From contig LSAX01000003.1 in assembly GCA_001557505.1 (NCBI GenBank), positions 1,116,001 to 1,180,000 of the forward strand: a DNA stretch of 64,000 bases, written 5' to 3'. Shown here one piece after another: positions 45,606-56,775 of this stretch. The stretch comes from Reticulascus tulasneorum (taxonomy: Eukaryota > Ascomycota > Sordariomycetes > Glomerellales > Reticulascaceae). The notes beneath the pieces were generated by a model. That model was not told the origin of the DNA, did no database searches, and was given only the letters and a program-made list of their open reading frames with translations. Numbering within the stretch: position 1 is the first letter of the stretch; each line of letters begins with the position of its first letter. A program made the translations under genes and the position numbers.

Positions 45606-47205
45606 GTTTAGGGGAGGCTCTGAAATGGTGCGGGGAGGATTGTTAATTTTCTGTTCCCTAATGAATTAGAAGGCCGTGGGGGTGACTGTGACGTACTGTA
45701 CTTGTATCCGAATTGATCTGTGGCATGGCCAGGCTCGGCTGCTCGTGCTACGGCATGTGCTCTGAAGACTTTGGTGAAGGAAGGATGAAACGGACATGTA
45801 TAGGAGCATTTACTTGTCTGATCCAGGGCTCATTATGGAACTCAATCTACGTCATCCGTTCTAGACAAACCTTGGTAGCCAGCGTCGTCCATTCACATTC
45901 ATACTTGGATGCCCCTTATTACACGACACAAACCCATGCCATACGCAACTGCTTCGGTACTTGAAGGCTTGACCCTCGAGACAGTCCAACAGGCAGGGAG
46001 TAGGAGTGTTGCCGAAGGAAAAATATGCCTTATTTCATGACAGCAACTGAAATGCAGAACCACGGCTAGCAGATCTAACTAACTTGAGAAGCAAGCCAAC
46101 TGTCTCTCACGGCGACGCTGCAACCCATAGTCTGACTAGACATCATCAGCATCCACCATCGCTCGAGCTCCGGCTGTCGAAAGATAGTCGGCCATCAATG
46201 GCTTACTGATAAATAGTACAAAGTAGCAAAATCTTCCATTCACACTGATAGGTTACCTAAGCACAGAGGAGCTGTGTGTTTAGCCACCAGTCATGCTCCC
46301 CTCTCCAAGCTAAATCTAGCGATTCATCTCGGCATGAGGGAACATTATTAGAGATGGAGGGCAACAGCAGCTTAACAAATGCTAATTATCACTACACTCT
46401 TTCACGAAAATGCCTCTGCCCATGCCTATTAATCTGATCAGATTTCTGCCACTGGTAATTTGCGTCAGATCCATGGGAGGCTTGAGATATTACCTCCACG
46501 AAGACTAGGTTAGCACTCAAGAACACTCATATCTTCGTCATGTTGTGTGTGAAGTAGGAAAGTTGAATAGATCATAGATCGTAGATTTCAGCTAACAATA
46601 TCCCAACATCATCATCGGTCATGCATGTAGATTAAAAACGATAGAATAACATGGACTTCAATTTGCATGCCATGATGAGGGGCATCGCCCCGTCGTCAAA
46701 TCCGCAGTATAAAAGCAATCGTGCTATCTACATGGCATCTGGGGCTTGGATTCTTCTCTTCAACAGCCATGTAATCCTCGTTGAGTACTCCTTGTGACCA
46801 ACATTCACACACACAATGCGATCAAGACTTTGCACGAGTCCATGGCAGGTTGGGTGACAAGACTAGTCTTGAGTCAATATGTACTAGGCGAATAATAAGA
46901 GGAGCAAGAGAAGCGAATAGTTGGGGTTGACCAGGAATTCCATGTGGCTGGGTTCTGGATTAATATTTCCCATTAATGTTTCCATGGACTTCCAGTCTGG
47001 GTTGCCCATCGACTGATGACAATCCAGTCCAAGCTGATTCCATTCTAAACCAAGTCTTTTGCCACCATTTCAACCGATTTCGAAAGTACCTCGAATGGGC
47101 ATTGTCATCCGCATTAAAAGGCCGCTGGTATCTCAATCTCCAATCCCGCAAACTCCCCCGCCCCCTCCTCCTCGAACTCTCCTGGTCACGTCTCCGATGT
47201 GGCAT
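45606..47205. other. 1.6-kb intergenic region with an orphan promoter-like element
   Basis: No gene supported. TATAAAAG at 46708-46715, a C/T-rich stretch and an ATG at 46816 look like a promoter plus start, but the frame closes after 13 codons (see findings). Confidence 0.4.
46708..46715 (+). promoter_or_regulatory. TATA-like element without a downstream gene
   Basis: TATAAAAG followed by a pyrimidine-rich stretch near 46750-46765 and an ATG at 46816 after ACACACACA. The frame closes after MRSRLCTSPWQVG. Confidence 0.3.
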
Positions 47206-47889
47206 TTACATCAGCGCGACAGCCATCATGCCTGCTACACCAGCCAATGCGATCTTGGCGGCATCAAGCGAAGAGGCAGCACCGGAGGGGACGGTCACAG
47301 GGCCTGTCGTGGTGGTAGATGGGGAGCCAGTGCCTGTGGGATAGGTGGTGTGCTTGTAGGTGGTGGTTCCATTGCCATATGGCACGCTGGTGGTGGTCTC
47401 GCACGTGGTGGCGGTGACAGTGACCGTCACTGCAGCGGGGCAAGTCTCCGTTGGTGGGGCTGGATCTTCGCAGTCCGCACCTTCGATGAAAAGGGTTGGT
47501 GTTTGCGCATAGATGACGAAGACATTGGTGCCGTTGATCGCATTGCTATAAAAGATCCCCGTGTGAGCAACTCCAGCACCGCCACTATTGAGGAGCGGGA
47601 CCAAAACCTACAATTGAAAGCCGAAGGAAGAATCAACGCCGCAAGGCACACGAACAGAGGCAGAAAGATCGGTAGTTGGGACGTCAAACGCCAATGGGGT
47701 ATAGAATGGCGGGAAGTTGACAAAGTTGACGAGGTAGATGCTGAACGAGGTCGGGTCGGTGTCGACCGCTGTCCATTCGAGAGTAACCGTCGAATCCTTG
47801 AGGAGGGTCGAGTTGGCGGTCGGTGCGGTGAACTCAATGGCGGACACGACGGTCGCGGCCACGACGGCGAAGAGAGAGCTTGAACGCAT
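47206..47889 (-). CDS. GPI-anchored Kre9/Knh1-like Ser/Thr-rich protein
   Basis: Model complement(47206..47545,47612..47889), 205 aa. Signal peptide MRSSSLFAVVAATVVSA. Then a Kre9/Knh1-type beta domain (IEFTAPTANSTLLKDSTVTL, WTAVDTDPTSFSIYLVNF, VFVIYAQTPTLFIEG). A Thr-rich stretch follows (VTVTVTATTCETTTSVPYGN), and the C-terminus is a GPI signal: small residues GAASS, then a hydrophobic tail AKIALAGVAGMMAVALM. A TAG lies in frame after exon 1, but it falls inside a 66-nt intron (GTAGGT donor at 47611, TTATAG acceptor) whose removal gives FGFQF-NAINGTNVFVIYAQT. It is a cell wall or plasma membrane glycoprotein linked to beta-1,6-glucan in the family at large. Confidence 0.85.
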
Positions 47890-50800
47890 CTTTATTATTG
47901 TACCGGTTGCGGTTTGGAAAATGAGTGTGTATTGCAGACAAAGAATTAACGCAATAGTAGATCGGGATGCAGAGCCTAGAGCACAGTTCCTGAAGAGGGG
48001 GGGAACGACTCGAGATATATTGACCGTCCCTAATCCAGGTCGCCTAACTTGATCCTACACCTCAGCTCGGATGCGGAAATCATACTACATAAGCAGCGTT
48101 TACCGGATTGGGTCCCCAGCAGCAAGATTAGGCCCCACAACGCTGCAGACGCTGTCAGCTCTGATGATCCAGGAAGCTCTCTGAATGGACAGATTTGCGA
48201 CGGGAAATGATGAGGGGGTGCGATTGCGGGTTAGCTTCCTGTCTGAGCTGCTAGTGCCGTGCATATTCACAACAAGCCAGCCAGTGACGCGAGAGCCAGC
48301 TTGGCGGCGCCCAGACATCAGCATGCGGCTGACAGGCCAAGTCGTGAGCTGGATGGATCCGAATCTGGGTGCCAAAGTTGCATTATTGAAATTGGTCAGC
48401 CTCCGGTGCGACCCCTCCTGTCGTCCTGTCCGGTCCTGTTGGGTTGACGTCAGAGCCAGCTGAAGAAGTGGCTTATGAGGTCTGAATGTAGGGAATTGCA
48501 ATTGGCGAGGGAAATCTCTGGTCTGTCTCTCTCCGTGACGAGAAGCCCGTGGGCGTTTCGCGCTCTGCCTTCTCAGCTCGTAGAATAACATTAAGAGGCT
48601 CGTTCACGCACCTCCAATAGAAATGGATACCACCCTAAACGTCCGAAGGATCTCATTAAAGATCGCCCAACATTTTACGCCCGTGGGACCTGATCAGACC
48701 CATTCCGCCTCGCGGACTTCCATGCTGTGCTCCCGAACAAACAAAAGCACAAGGGGGGTTCTGATTTAAACTCGGCGTTACGCAACGGTAGGCAATTTCG
48801 ATGTCAGATCCGTAAATCTCTTGTGCCATACTTTAAGGTTGTCGTAGGCTCATTTCCAGCGATCGCCTGCAGCCCTGTCCCCTGCGCGTGGAAGAAGAAA
48901 ACTAAGGGGGTGGCAGACGGTTTCATCCCCATACCCCGGGAACCATCCCGCGAAGGCGGTCCTCTCAGCGGAGACCGTTGACTAGTGAGTGTGTTTTGTG
49001 GAGAGTACTCGGAATCCCGTGATGTCGGCTTTATTTCACCATCAATCTCGTATGGTGGCGGCCATTCAGGCAAAGAACAAAGGGCATTCAATGTACATTG
49101 CAGAGCAGGGAGAGTCGGATTCTGGCGTGACTTCTTGTGGATCCTTAACGCCGTAGCGCTTACCTTGGTCAATCAGTCGGGCACCAAAACCTTGCTCTCT
49201 TCAAGGGGGCTATTAGGAAGCGAAGGATTTGTAAGGAACCTATTTTGGGCAGTGGTGGTCTTTTCCTTTTCTTAGCGAAGTAAAGTTACTTCCCAGTCCA
49301 GATGAATCTTGAGAACAGGACTACGCGAGGCGCATTCAAAACATGAGTTCGCGATTGATTCTTCGGCGCCGTTCTCCTCTAGCAATATACAAAAGCAGCC
49401 AGAGGACGCGAAGTAGAATGAATGACATAAATCTCTGTCCACTGGCTGCGGGTGGTATCTCATGCTTCCGTAAACACATACTCCACAGCATATCCCACTC
49501 ATATCACACGCAGTGTTCATAGGTACCGGGACATGCGACATGCCTTGCTTTTTTACTCAATCACTAGGCCGTGTTTATTTACGGTCAGAGACGGTCAGGT
49601 CTCGTTAATCCGTAGTGGAGACTCAGCTACCTGCTTCGATCCAGACACAAAGAATGCAGCATACCTATTATTCCGGACCTTGGCCATTTGCTGCTTGCTG
49701 AGGCATGTTACGCACTATCTCTATTGTTGCTCGTGGATCAGACCTAGGAGCATCATTGCTGCGGCTGGGTATTCTATCTGTCAAACATACGACGGGCACA
49801 GCTGGCTAGCACCCTATGTTGCTTATTCCTCATGGAATCGGCATAAGATTGCCTGCTTTTTAGGTCCCCTGGCCAATTCACCAACTTCCCGAGATGCATA
49901 ACAAGACCCGGCTTTCACGCGAATTGCTTGACCCATCTTGATCCGACCCGATTTGGCCAATGCCATATCTATGGCAAACAGGATGATGAAAAGATCTGGA
50001 GCTCACACATCATAATTACACGACTCGTGTTCGCCATCTCACGCGAATCTGGGCCTAGGTCTTCCAAACGATAACACAGATACGTAGCTTCTGGTGCCGC
50101 GCCTCGCCTTTTCATACACGGGCCGCCTTCTCCGTTGCTGTGGCTGCTTCGTGTGTGGAAAGGTGTCCGTGAAAAGTCGGGTTACTGATGGTAATAGGAG
50201 AAACATGGTACCACATGTGAATTCACACCCTGATGGGATCTTCATTACGACTACTGTGGGCTGCCTATGGATCCCGTGCTGCACAGGGTCGAAGCTGCCA
50301 GGAGTTTGTGGCATCCAATCTCCCGACTCCTGAGTTGAGCTTCATGGCCCCTTGGTGACTAATACTTGGCAACGATCTAGAATATGACAAACCCGGAGAC
50401 ATGCAGGCCATATCCGCTAATATCCCGGGATATGCGGGATTCCGCCTGCATTACATCATGCAGGGACCGATCTCAAATCTAGGCTGATGTACCTATAGCC
50501 AAATTTCCAGCCTCAGGTCTACAAACCATCTGACGGCGACAAGCCAAGACTATCGACTTTCCGGCTTTCAACTTTGAAGTTGGATGCTATGTATCTTATC
50601 AATATAACCCGAGCTGAACTCATGCGCATACTCTTCTGTTGTATGGACATACGCAGCACAGTTTAATAGCTTCTCTCTGCCTTCTCATCTCGCTTCAACT
50701 ACTTATTCTCGAACGCGCAACTTGCCTTCGGCCATTTGTTACTGTTTGAACAGCTGTGCTGGCCCACCTGTTGCTAAGAGGAGCTCGTTTTGAGGGTTTG

Positions 50801-51269
50801 AAGCATGGCTACTGCACTTGGTTTCCGCCGCCTCGACTAAAATTGTCATTGACGGAAGAACGAATCGGGACATACTTGTGTATTGCAGAACCGCGGTTTC
50901 AATACGTAACTTATTGTATATTCGCTTTCTATGCTAACATGACGAATACTAGAAATCTCTTCTGTGTCAATCGTGATGCAGGGGAAACATGGACCATTTA
51001 CGCTTCCTCGAGCCATATTGACCCCTCAAACACTCGGCAACAAATACCTAACACCGCTCTGACGAGAGACCATAATAGCCTGAACACTAGGGGTTGATTC
51101 ATGCAAGAATCTTCATGGATGGAAGAGTTGCAATGGGTAGGTAGCCACATGATTGTGCATTGAGAAGGCCTTTGGTAACGCTGAGCCTAGAGGAATCGGA
51201 ACCGATAAAGTACGATCAGGATGTCGCTACACATCACCCTTTCAATTAGCCATCCAAGGATAGACCACC
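47890..51269. other. 3.4-kb gene-free region
   Basis: Only short frames without family features. The first part is the promoter of the Kre9-like gene (minus). I recognise no transposon, tRNA or 5S gene. Confidence 0.45.
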
Positions 51270-53774
51270 TCACGTTCTTGAAGGAGTCGCTAAATAATCG
51301 TCCAATCTTTCGTATTTACGCTGCGCTCGCTTCGACTCGTCGCCCTTGTGAAGCTCGTTCAAGTAGTTCTTGAAGTCCCGCGAAAGCTCGACGACAGCTT
51401 TCAAGTGCGTGTCGGTCACGATGAGCTTGCCTTCCTCATCTTTCTCGGCGTCATACTCGGCCAAAGCCACGGCTGTCTGAAGCGCTGAATTCAATCACCA
51501 GTTAGTTCACACTCTGTCCTCGTTTTTCTTCTCCGCAGCGCTGCCAGAACCACGTACCATTCCTGATCTCCCGTCCGTTCCACTCCACAGCCCGCATCTC
51601 GGCTCCGCGAATATACTCCTTAGCGTCAATGTTGAGACGTATGTAGTCCCCCCGTTCACGCGCCAGCTTGTCTATGAATGTTTTCCAAACCAGCTCCCGC
51701 TGTTTGTCGGTAAACTCTGGGTAAAAGAGTTGGATGTGGACACGCGAGATGAAAGCATCGTCGAAAGCACCAACACGATTAGTGGTGAGAAACAGAATCC
51801 CATCGTAATTCTCGAGCGCTCGGAGGAAGCCTGAAGGTTGTAAGCCAATGGATTGGCCTATATGGAGAAATCCTCTTACCTGCTACGAGGCTGTTGCGGT
51901 CGAGGTCTGCCGTCGTGCGTCGCTCCATGAAGACATCTGCCTCATCGATAAGAAGTACTGCATCCCAACTCATGGCTGTCTTGAACATCCTTGTCAAATT
52001 GGTCTCTACATCCGAGGGAGTAGCACCAATGTCGCTTGAAGTAATCACCATCAGCGGCCGTCTCGTGAATGCAGCAATGCACTCTACGGACGAAGTTGTC
52101 AGTCGAAATGAAACGAAGTGGCTGATGCGAGACTCACCTGCCGTGCACGTCTTGCCTACGCCTGGCCAGCCATGCAACAGGAAGATCAGCCCGCTGCCTT
52201 TTCCTCTCACAAAGTCGGCCGCCCACATGCCCTGGGGCACCTCTTCGCCGAACTTGTTCCGCCGGGCGAAGCTCTTTGCTAGCGACATGAGCGTCTTCTT
52301 CCTCCCGGCATCCATAACTAACCCATCCATCATGTCTTCCTCGAACTTAGGCTTTGACAAGTTGCCCACATGGACCGATTCTGCGAAATCAGTAAGTAGG
52401 TTGCGCCAGGCCTTGAAATTAGAAATCCTCAGGAAGCCTACCCCACTGTCGCGTTTTGAATACAAAAGCCTTCACCTCGAACGGGCATAGCAGGTACTGG
52501 TGAAGACTTAAACCGCTCACATCTTCTGGAGCAATGTCGTTGTAGTCATCAAACAGAGCTACCACTCCCTGCTTCTCATTTTTCTGTGCCCCTTGATCCC
52601 TTTGCAAAAGACGCAAGTGCCGTCTGCCAGCGCGGGTCGACAGTCTTCTCTTTTCAATAATATTGGGATGGCGCCTACTTCAGCGTAGTATCCTTTCAAG
52701 TCGATCATGACCAACCCGTCAACCTTGATCTTGTCAATTTCTGGCCCGGATCAAGTCATTCTGTTTGATAGACCCTTACCTCATTGTGAGGGAAGTCTCT
52801 GCTCTTCCCTTTATGATGTTTGCACTGTTTATTGAGCAACTCCCAATACGTTTTGCCCCATTCGATTTGCTGTAACACCGGTTCAGGAAGTTTTGCTACC
52901 CGATCGCCTTCGAGATCCGACTCGTCCAGGAAATGAACATTCCAACTGGATTCACCATCAAATTTGAAGACATTAAGACAGAGTAGAACGCGGCCAAGAA
53001 ATTTACCATTATACGTCAGGGACCATGTGTTCATACTCCAAGGCGCCGGAGGGTCTTTAAAGACGCCTCCAGTAACGTCATATACCACCCTTATAGTCCA
53101 GTCCGTCTCACCCATATTTTGTTCCACACGTACCACGCCGGGCTTATGAGAAACCCAGAGGTGTTCCCAGGTGTAAACTCCCTTCTTGTTGAGTTCCTTC
53201 TCGATCCTCACTTCCTCCATGATATGGTCGTCCAGAAATTTGAGGAGAAGTGAAATGTGTGCCTCAGCATCTTTCTCCATAGCACACTTATCGTCAGGGC
53301 ATTTGGCGGCAGCGACAGTCCGAAACACGGATAGCTCATCGTAATGGTGGACTAGGACGGCGTACGGCCACGATACAACCACCGGATCCCCATTCAGGGA
53401 CTGGGACGGATAATACTTGACCACGGACTGAAGTGCGTTGATAATAGCGGGAGAGTAGATGTTAAGATGGTATCGCGGCTTGGATAACGCGTTGGAGACC
53501 ATTTGCGGGGCATTGATACCCCCCCCCCGAGCTCGGTCGGCTCAGAAACTCTGGTCAGAAAGGTGGTAATGAGCTCAAATGCAGGCTCATTAATTGAATC
53601 ATCCACGCTTTCGATTTTAAAGCCCTCGGTATCTCGGCGGCTTAGCAGCTCGGCTGTGAGGCTATGTATATGCTCGACGCGGTATCGAATCCAAGCGCCG
53701 CTCCTGCGTGGTGTCAAGGTCACCGGCGGCTCCCCAACACCAATGGCTGAATCTTCTCTATTCGTTCCCATCAT
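51270..53774 (-). pseudogene. AAA+ ATPase with long conserved N-terminal region (fungal family); two apparent frameshifts
   Basis: Exons (minus): 53774..52780, 52729..52442, 52380..52138, 52083..51880, 51830..51558 and 51484..51270; introns 49-73 nt, all well formed. The N-terminal region shows GAWIRYRVEHIHSL, YHLNIYSPAIINALQSVVKY, WPYAVLVHHYDEL and LFDDYND with LHQYLLCPFEVKAFVFKTR. The AAA module has Walker A LLHGWPGVGKT, Walker B AVLLIDEADVFMERR, sensor FLTTNRV and Arg-finger region ISRVHIQLFYPE. All catalytic motifs survive. The reading frame breaks twice inside exons: at a C10 run (53519-53528) and at a T5 run (52579-52583). These could be true inactivation or homopolymer errors. It is probably a remodelling ATPase of unknown target. 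Divergent from the DUF7708-type gene. Confidence 0.8.
53519..53528. repeat. C10/G10 homopolymer at a frame break
   Basis: Ten consecutive C on the plus strand inside the AAA+ ATPase coding sequence. Upstream (FELITTFLTRVSEPTEL) and downstream (INAPQMVSNALSKPRYHLNI) family sequence lie in different frames. A run of 8 or 11 would restore the frame. Confidence 0.8.
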
Positions 53775-54138
53775 AGATAAAGAAGTACCCAGGGAACACC
53801 CTGCGAGCTATGAAACTGAAGTTAAATATCCGACTTTGGTGCTTAGGCCAACTGACGTGAGGTCAAAAGAAAGACGAGTGGGAATAGATAAGAGAGAGAT
53901 GACATCCGTCCGTATGCCCAGATTCTGGGGGTGGCATCTTCCGCCCATGTGCAAGCTCTTAGTTAAGAGTAGTATGGTAGGTTGCACAACAGAATGCAGA
54001 CTGGCGAAATGGCAGCTGGTTGCCTCTCTTGGCACCAGGCACCAGGCACCAATGCAAGGCCGCAGCCCCTCACACGAGAAGATTGACAGAAGCCATCGCC
54101 AAATTTTCTCGAATACCCAACAGAAAGACGTCACAAAA
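53775..54138. promoter_or_regulatory. divergent promoter AAA+ gene / DUF7708-type gene
   Basis: 364 nt between the two divergent starts. No specific binding site recognised. Confidence 0.4.
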
Positions 54139-56277
54139 ATGGCGCTTGACTCAACTTTTGCAGAAGTTGCCTGATACCAATATTGCGGGAATATCGAAAG
54201 ATTCGAAACGACTTGTTCGAATGTACAGTTTGGAGATAGCCGAGAGACTGCCGCCTGAGAACGACTCCAATTTCCACGGGCAGGTACTCAACCAGAACGC
54301 TGGCGATCCTCAGAGCCTCGTCTCTCCATGGCGCAAGTTCTTTGAGCCGTCGGAGCCGTCGGCTAGCGACAAGCAAGTGGCCAATCTTAGATACCATGCG
54401 GATGCTGAGGGCAATTCTAACTTGTTGCAGCAATCCTACCACGCGTGTTGTGACGCTGGAGGCCGCAAAACTTCGTGAGAAATGACTCAAATTTCGGCGC
54501 AGCTGTGCCAGAGAGGATCGACTCGACTTGGAAGCTTTTGATCCCACACTTGAGAGTGTTATCGAGCTAATCACCAACATGAATGCAACCGTTCAAGCAA
54601 AACGAAAGAGTGGTGTAGGCGGCAAGTTGACGACTGGCTTCCACAATTTCTGTGACAAATTGGAGTCACATAGCATGTTGCTCAAGGTGCTCCCAGATGG
54701 AAATGAGTATGTCTCCATCTTTGCCGGGACTCTGAATGCTGTCATCAAGGTACTTCATAATATGCTGTAATTTCCCGATCGTGAATACTGACAAGTACTC
54801 TCCCAGGCCAGCGTTAATCACGAGCGCGTGGCGGAAGAGCTTGCTGAAGCACTCTGCGCTATTAGTGAGAACGTTGCTGAATGCCAGGCTGAGCTCGAAA
54901 TATTCCGAACGCCAGCAATGTTGGAGAAAGTAGGGGACTTTTATGCCCACATCTTCATCTTTCTATCTAGCTATATGGACTGGGTGATGAGAAAACGGGC
55001 CACACGGCTTCTTGACTCCTTCAATGAGAATTTATCCCGCAAGTTCGAGCTCGACATCAAGAAGATCAATGAAAGATCAGGAATGATTCGCAATCTAGTC
55101 GCGCAGGGCTCCAGGGCAGAGGTGCGAGCAACGCGATTAAATGTCGAGGAGCTGACTAGAGACTACCGAGTTGGGCAGAAGGGCGAAGCTAGACACCGTG
55201 CGGAGATGGAGTATTTCGCGGCCAGAATCGAGAGGGAGCTCAAATTGGCGCGGAGTGAGCGGAGAGAGTTGAAGTAAGACGGCCGCCAGGTCAAGGAGCT
55301 CACGGCTCAGCTCACATATATGCTGCAACAACGAGCGATGTCGTGGCAAAGACATCAACACGCAAAGCCGGGTAAGATTGCCTGCTCCAAAACTCTTGAT
55401 AGTGAGAACGAGTCTAACGGCCTCCACTGGCTTAGCTCTACGCGGCTCATCACCAAGTCCATTCCATCAAGGATGTGGAAGGAACTTACACTTGGCTCAA
55501 GCACCTGGTGAACTTGAGTCAACAGTGCAGTGGTCAGCAGAAGACATCTCTCTAAACTCCGCTCACCTCGAAGACTTCTTTCACCGCGATCGGGTGCGTC
55601 TATCATTCAACCTCTTCGCTCCATTCGCTGCACCTACGGAAGTCCTCCAACGTCTTGCAGACTGGAGCACAGAGGCTGCTGTGTCGAGTATCCTGTGGAT
55701 TGATGGACCTCTCACCAATACTGACGACCTGCAAAACGTCGTTACCTTGCTAGCTGCCACGGTTGTTGATATGGCAACGCAGTCCCGTTTTCCTGTATTG
55801 TCGTACTTTTGCGAGCTGCGTCGTGGGGAGCACATTCGGGATGGTAATTCGCAGGAGATGCAGGGCTTCTTGGCCTTAGTTCATGGTTTATTGAGGCAAA
55901 TGATCGAATTGCTCATGCCAGTCTTCGAGACTGATGTTGACCTGTCCAGGGAGAGATTGTCCAGGTTGGACGGATCAGTTCGCTCCTGGGACCAGTTTAG
56001 AGATCTATTCAGCGAGTTGGTCCACCTTATGCCCGACAGAGTATTTTGCATAGTTGATGGACTACACTGGTTAGACGATAGAACTACTTGTAAGTTCCTG
56101 ACGGATTTGGTTCGTATGCTTAGGGATAGTGGGTTTAAAGTCCTATTTACCACCGCTGGAAGAGCGCCGAGCTTGAGACAGGCAACGTTGGACGAGGAAG
56201 CGCGACTAGTTGAGAAGTTTGACTCTGTGCGGGATCATATGGAGCTTTCCAGGGACTTTTTATATCAATCCTGTTAG
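54139..56277 (+). pseudogene. DUF7708-type NLR-like fungal protein, degraded
   Basis: Family order is preserved, but the frame is not. ATG at 54139 gives MALDSTFAEV; a +1 shift near 54166-54171 leads to PDTNIAGISKDSKRLVRMYS. A second shift around 54380-54440 leads to RVVTLEAAKLREK, then TGA at 54483. The DUF7708 core follows (AFDPTLESVIELITNM, LLKVLPDGNEYVSIFAGTLN, intron 54750..54806, ASVNHERVAEELAEALCAIS). TAA at 55275-55277 interrupts RELK/DGRQVKELTAQL. Intron 55372..55435 leads to a C-terminal region to 56277 (FPVLSYFCELRRGEHIRDGN, LMPDRVFCIVDGLHWLDD, VLFTTAGRAP). Such proteins are expanded in moulds and resemble STAND/NLR proteins. No complete P-loop is seen here. Residues between 55436 and 55540 could be in either of two frames. 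Confidence 0.78.
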
Positions 56278-56775
56278 AGGAACATAGGACTACTGTACAG
56301 ATTGTAGCTTATGTCAGTTACAGGAGATCATATGGCGAACTAGTCGCTTGGTTTAGATTTCTACTATCCAAGTCGTTCAGCAGACTATACGTTTCTCTAG
56401 TCGATATTGAGTAGTGTTACGTGATTCCTGCGTACTCGGCATGTATATATCGTACGTCAAAGCCAGTATGGAAACCAGTTGCACCGCCAAAAGAAAAGAA
56501 ATTAACACTATAGGCCGTCACTAGTAGCAACCAATTCGGAAGCGTTGAGATTAATGATTTCAACGACAGGGAGGAAGAAGCAAGCACCGGACCAAAGAGT
56601 GAGCTAACTGGTTTTAATTCAATGAAGAAATAGAGAATCGTTATAGTCGAGGTTCTAATAAAGTACAAAACTATTATCTAGCGTGTATCCCGATGCCAAT
56701 GTTTTTAACGCCAGCATGCAATGGTAAGTTACAAAGGAAAGAATTCCAGTTCTCATGATATCCTCCGCTCGCGAA
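56278..56775. other. intergenic between convergent genes
   Basis: 498 nt of AT-rich 3' flank for the DUF7708-type gene and gut2. Nothing recognised. Confidence 0.4.

Noticed and set aside
47546..47611. In-frame TAG in the Kre9/Knh1-like gene, suggesting a nonsense mutation
   Set aside because: The TAG lies in a 66-nt GTAGGT..TTATAG intron, and splicing restores the family sequence in phase.
49452..49901. 149-codon frame on the plus strand
   Set aside because: Composition is unlike the neighbouring genes and there are no motifs or splice context; probably chance.
54131..54580. 149-codon minus-strand frame opposite the DUF7708-type gene
   Set aside because: It is a shadow of the degraded plus-strand gene, whose family blocks are recognisable.
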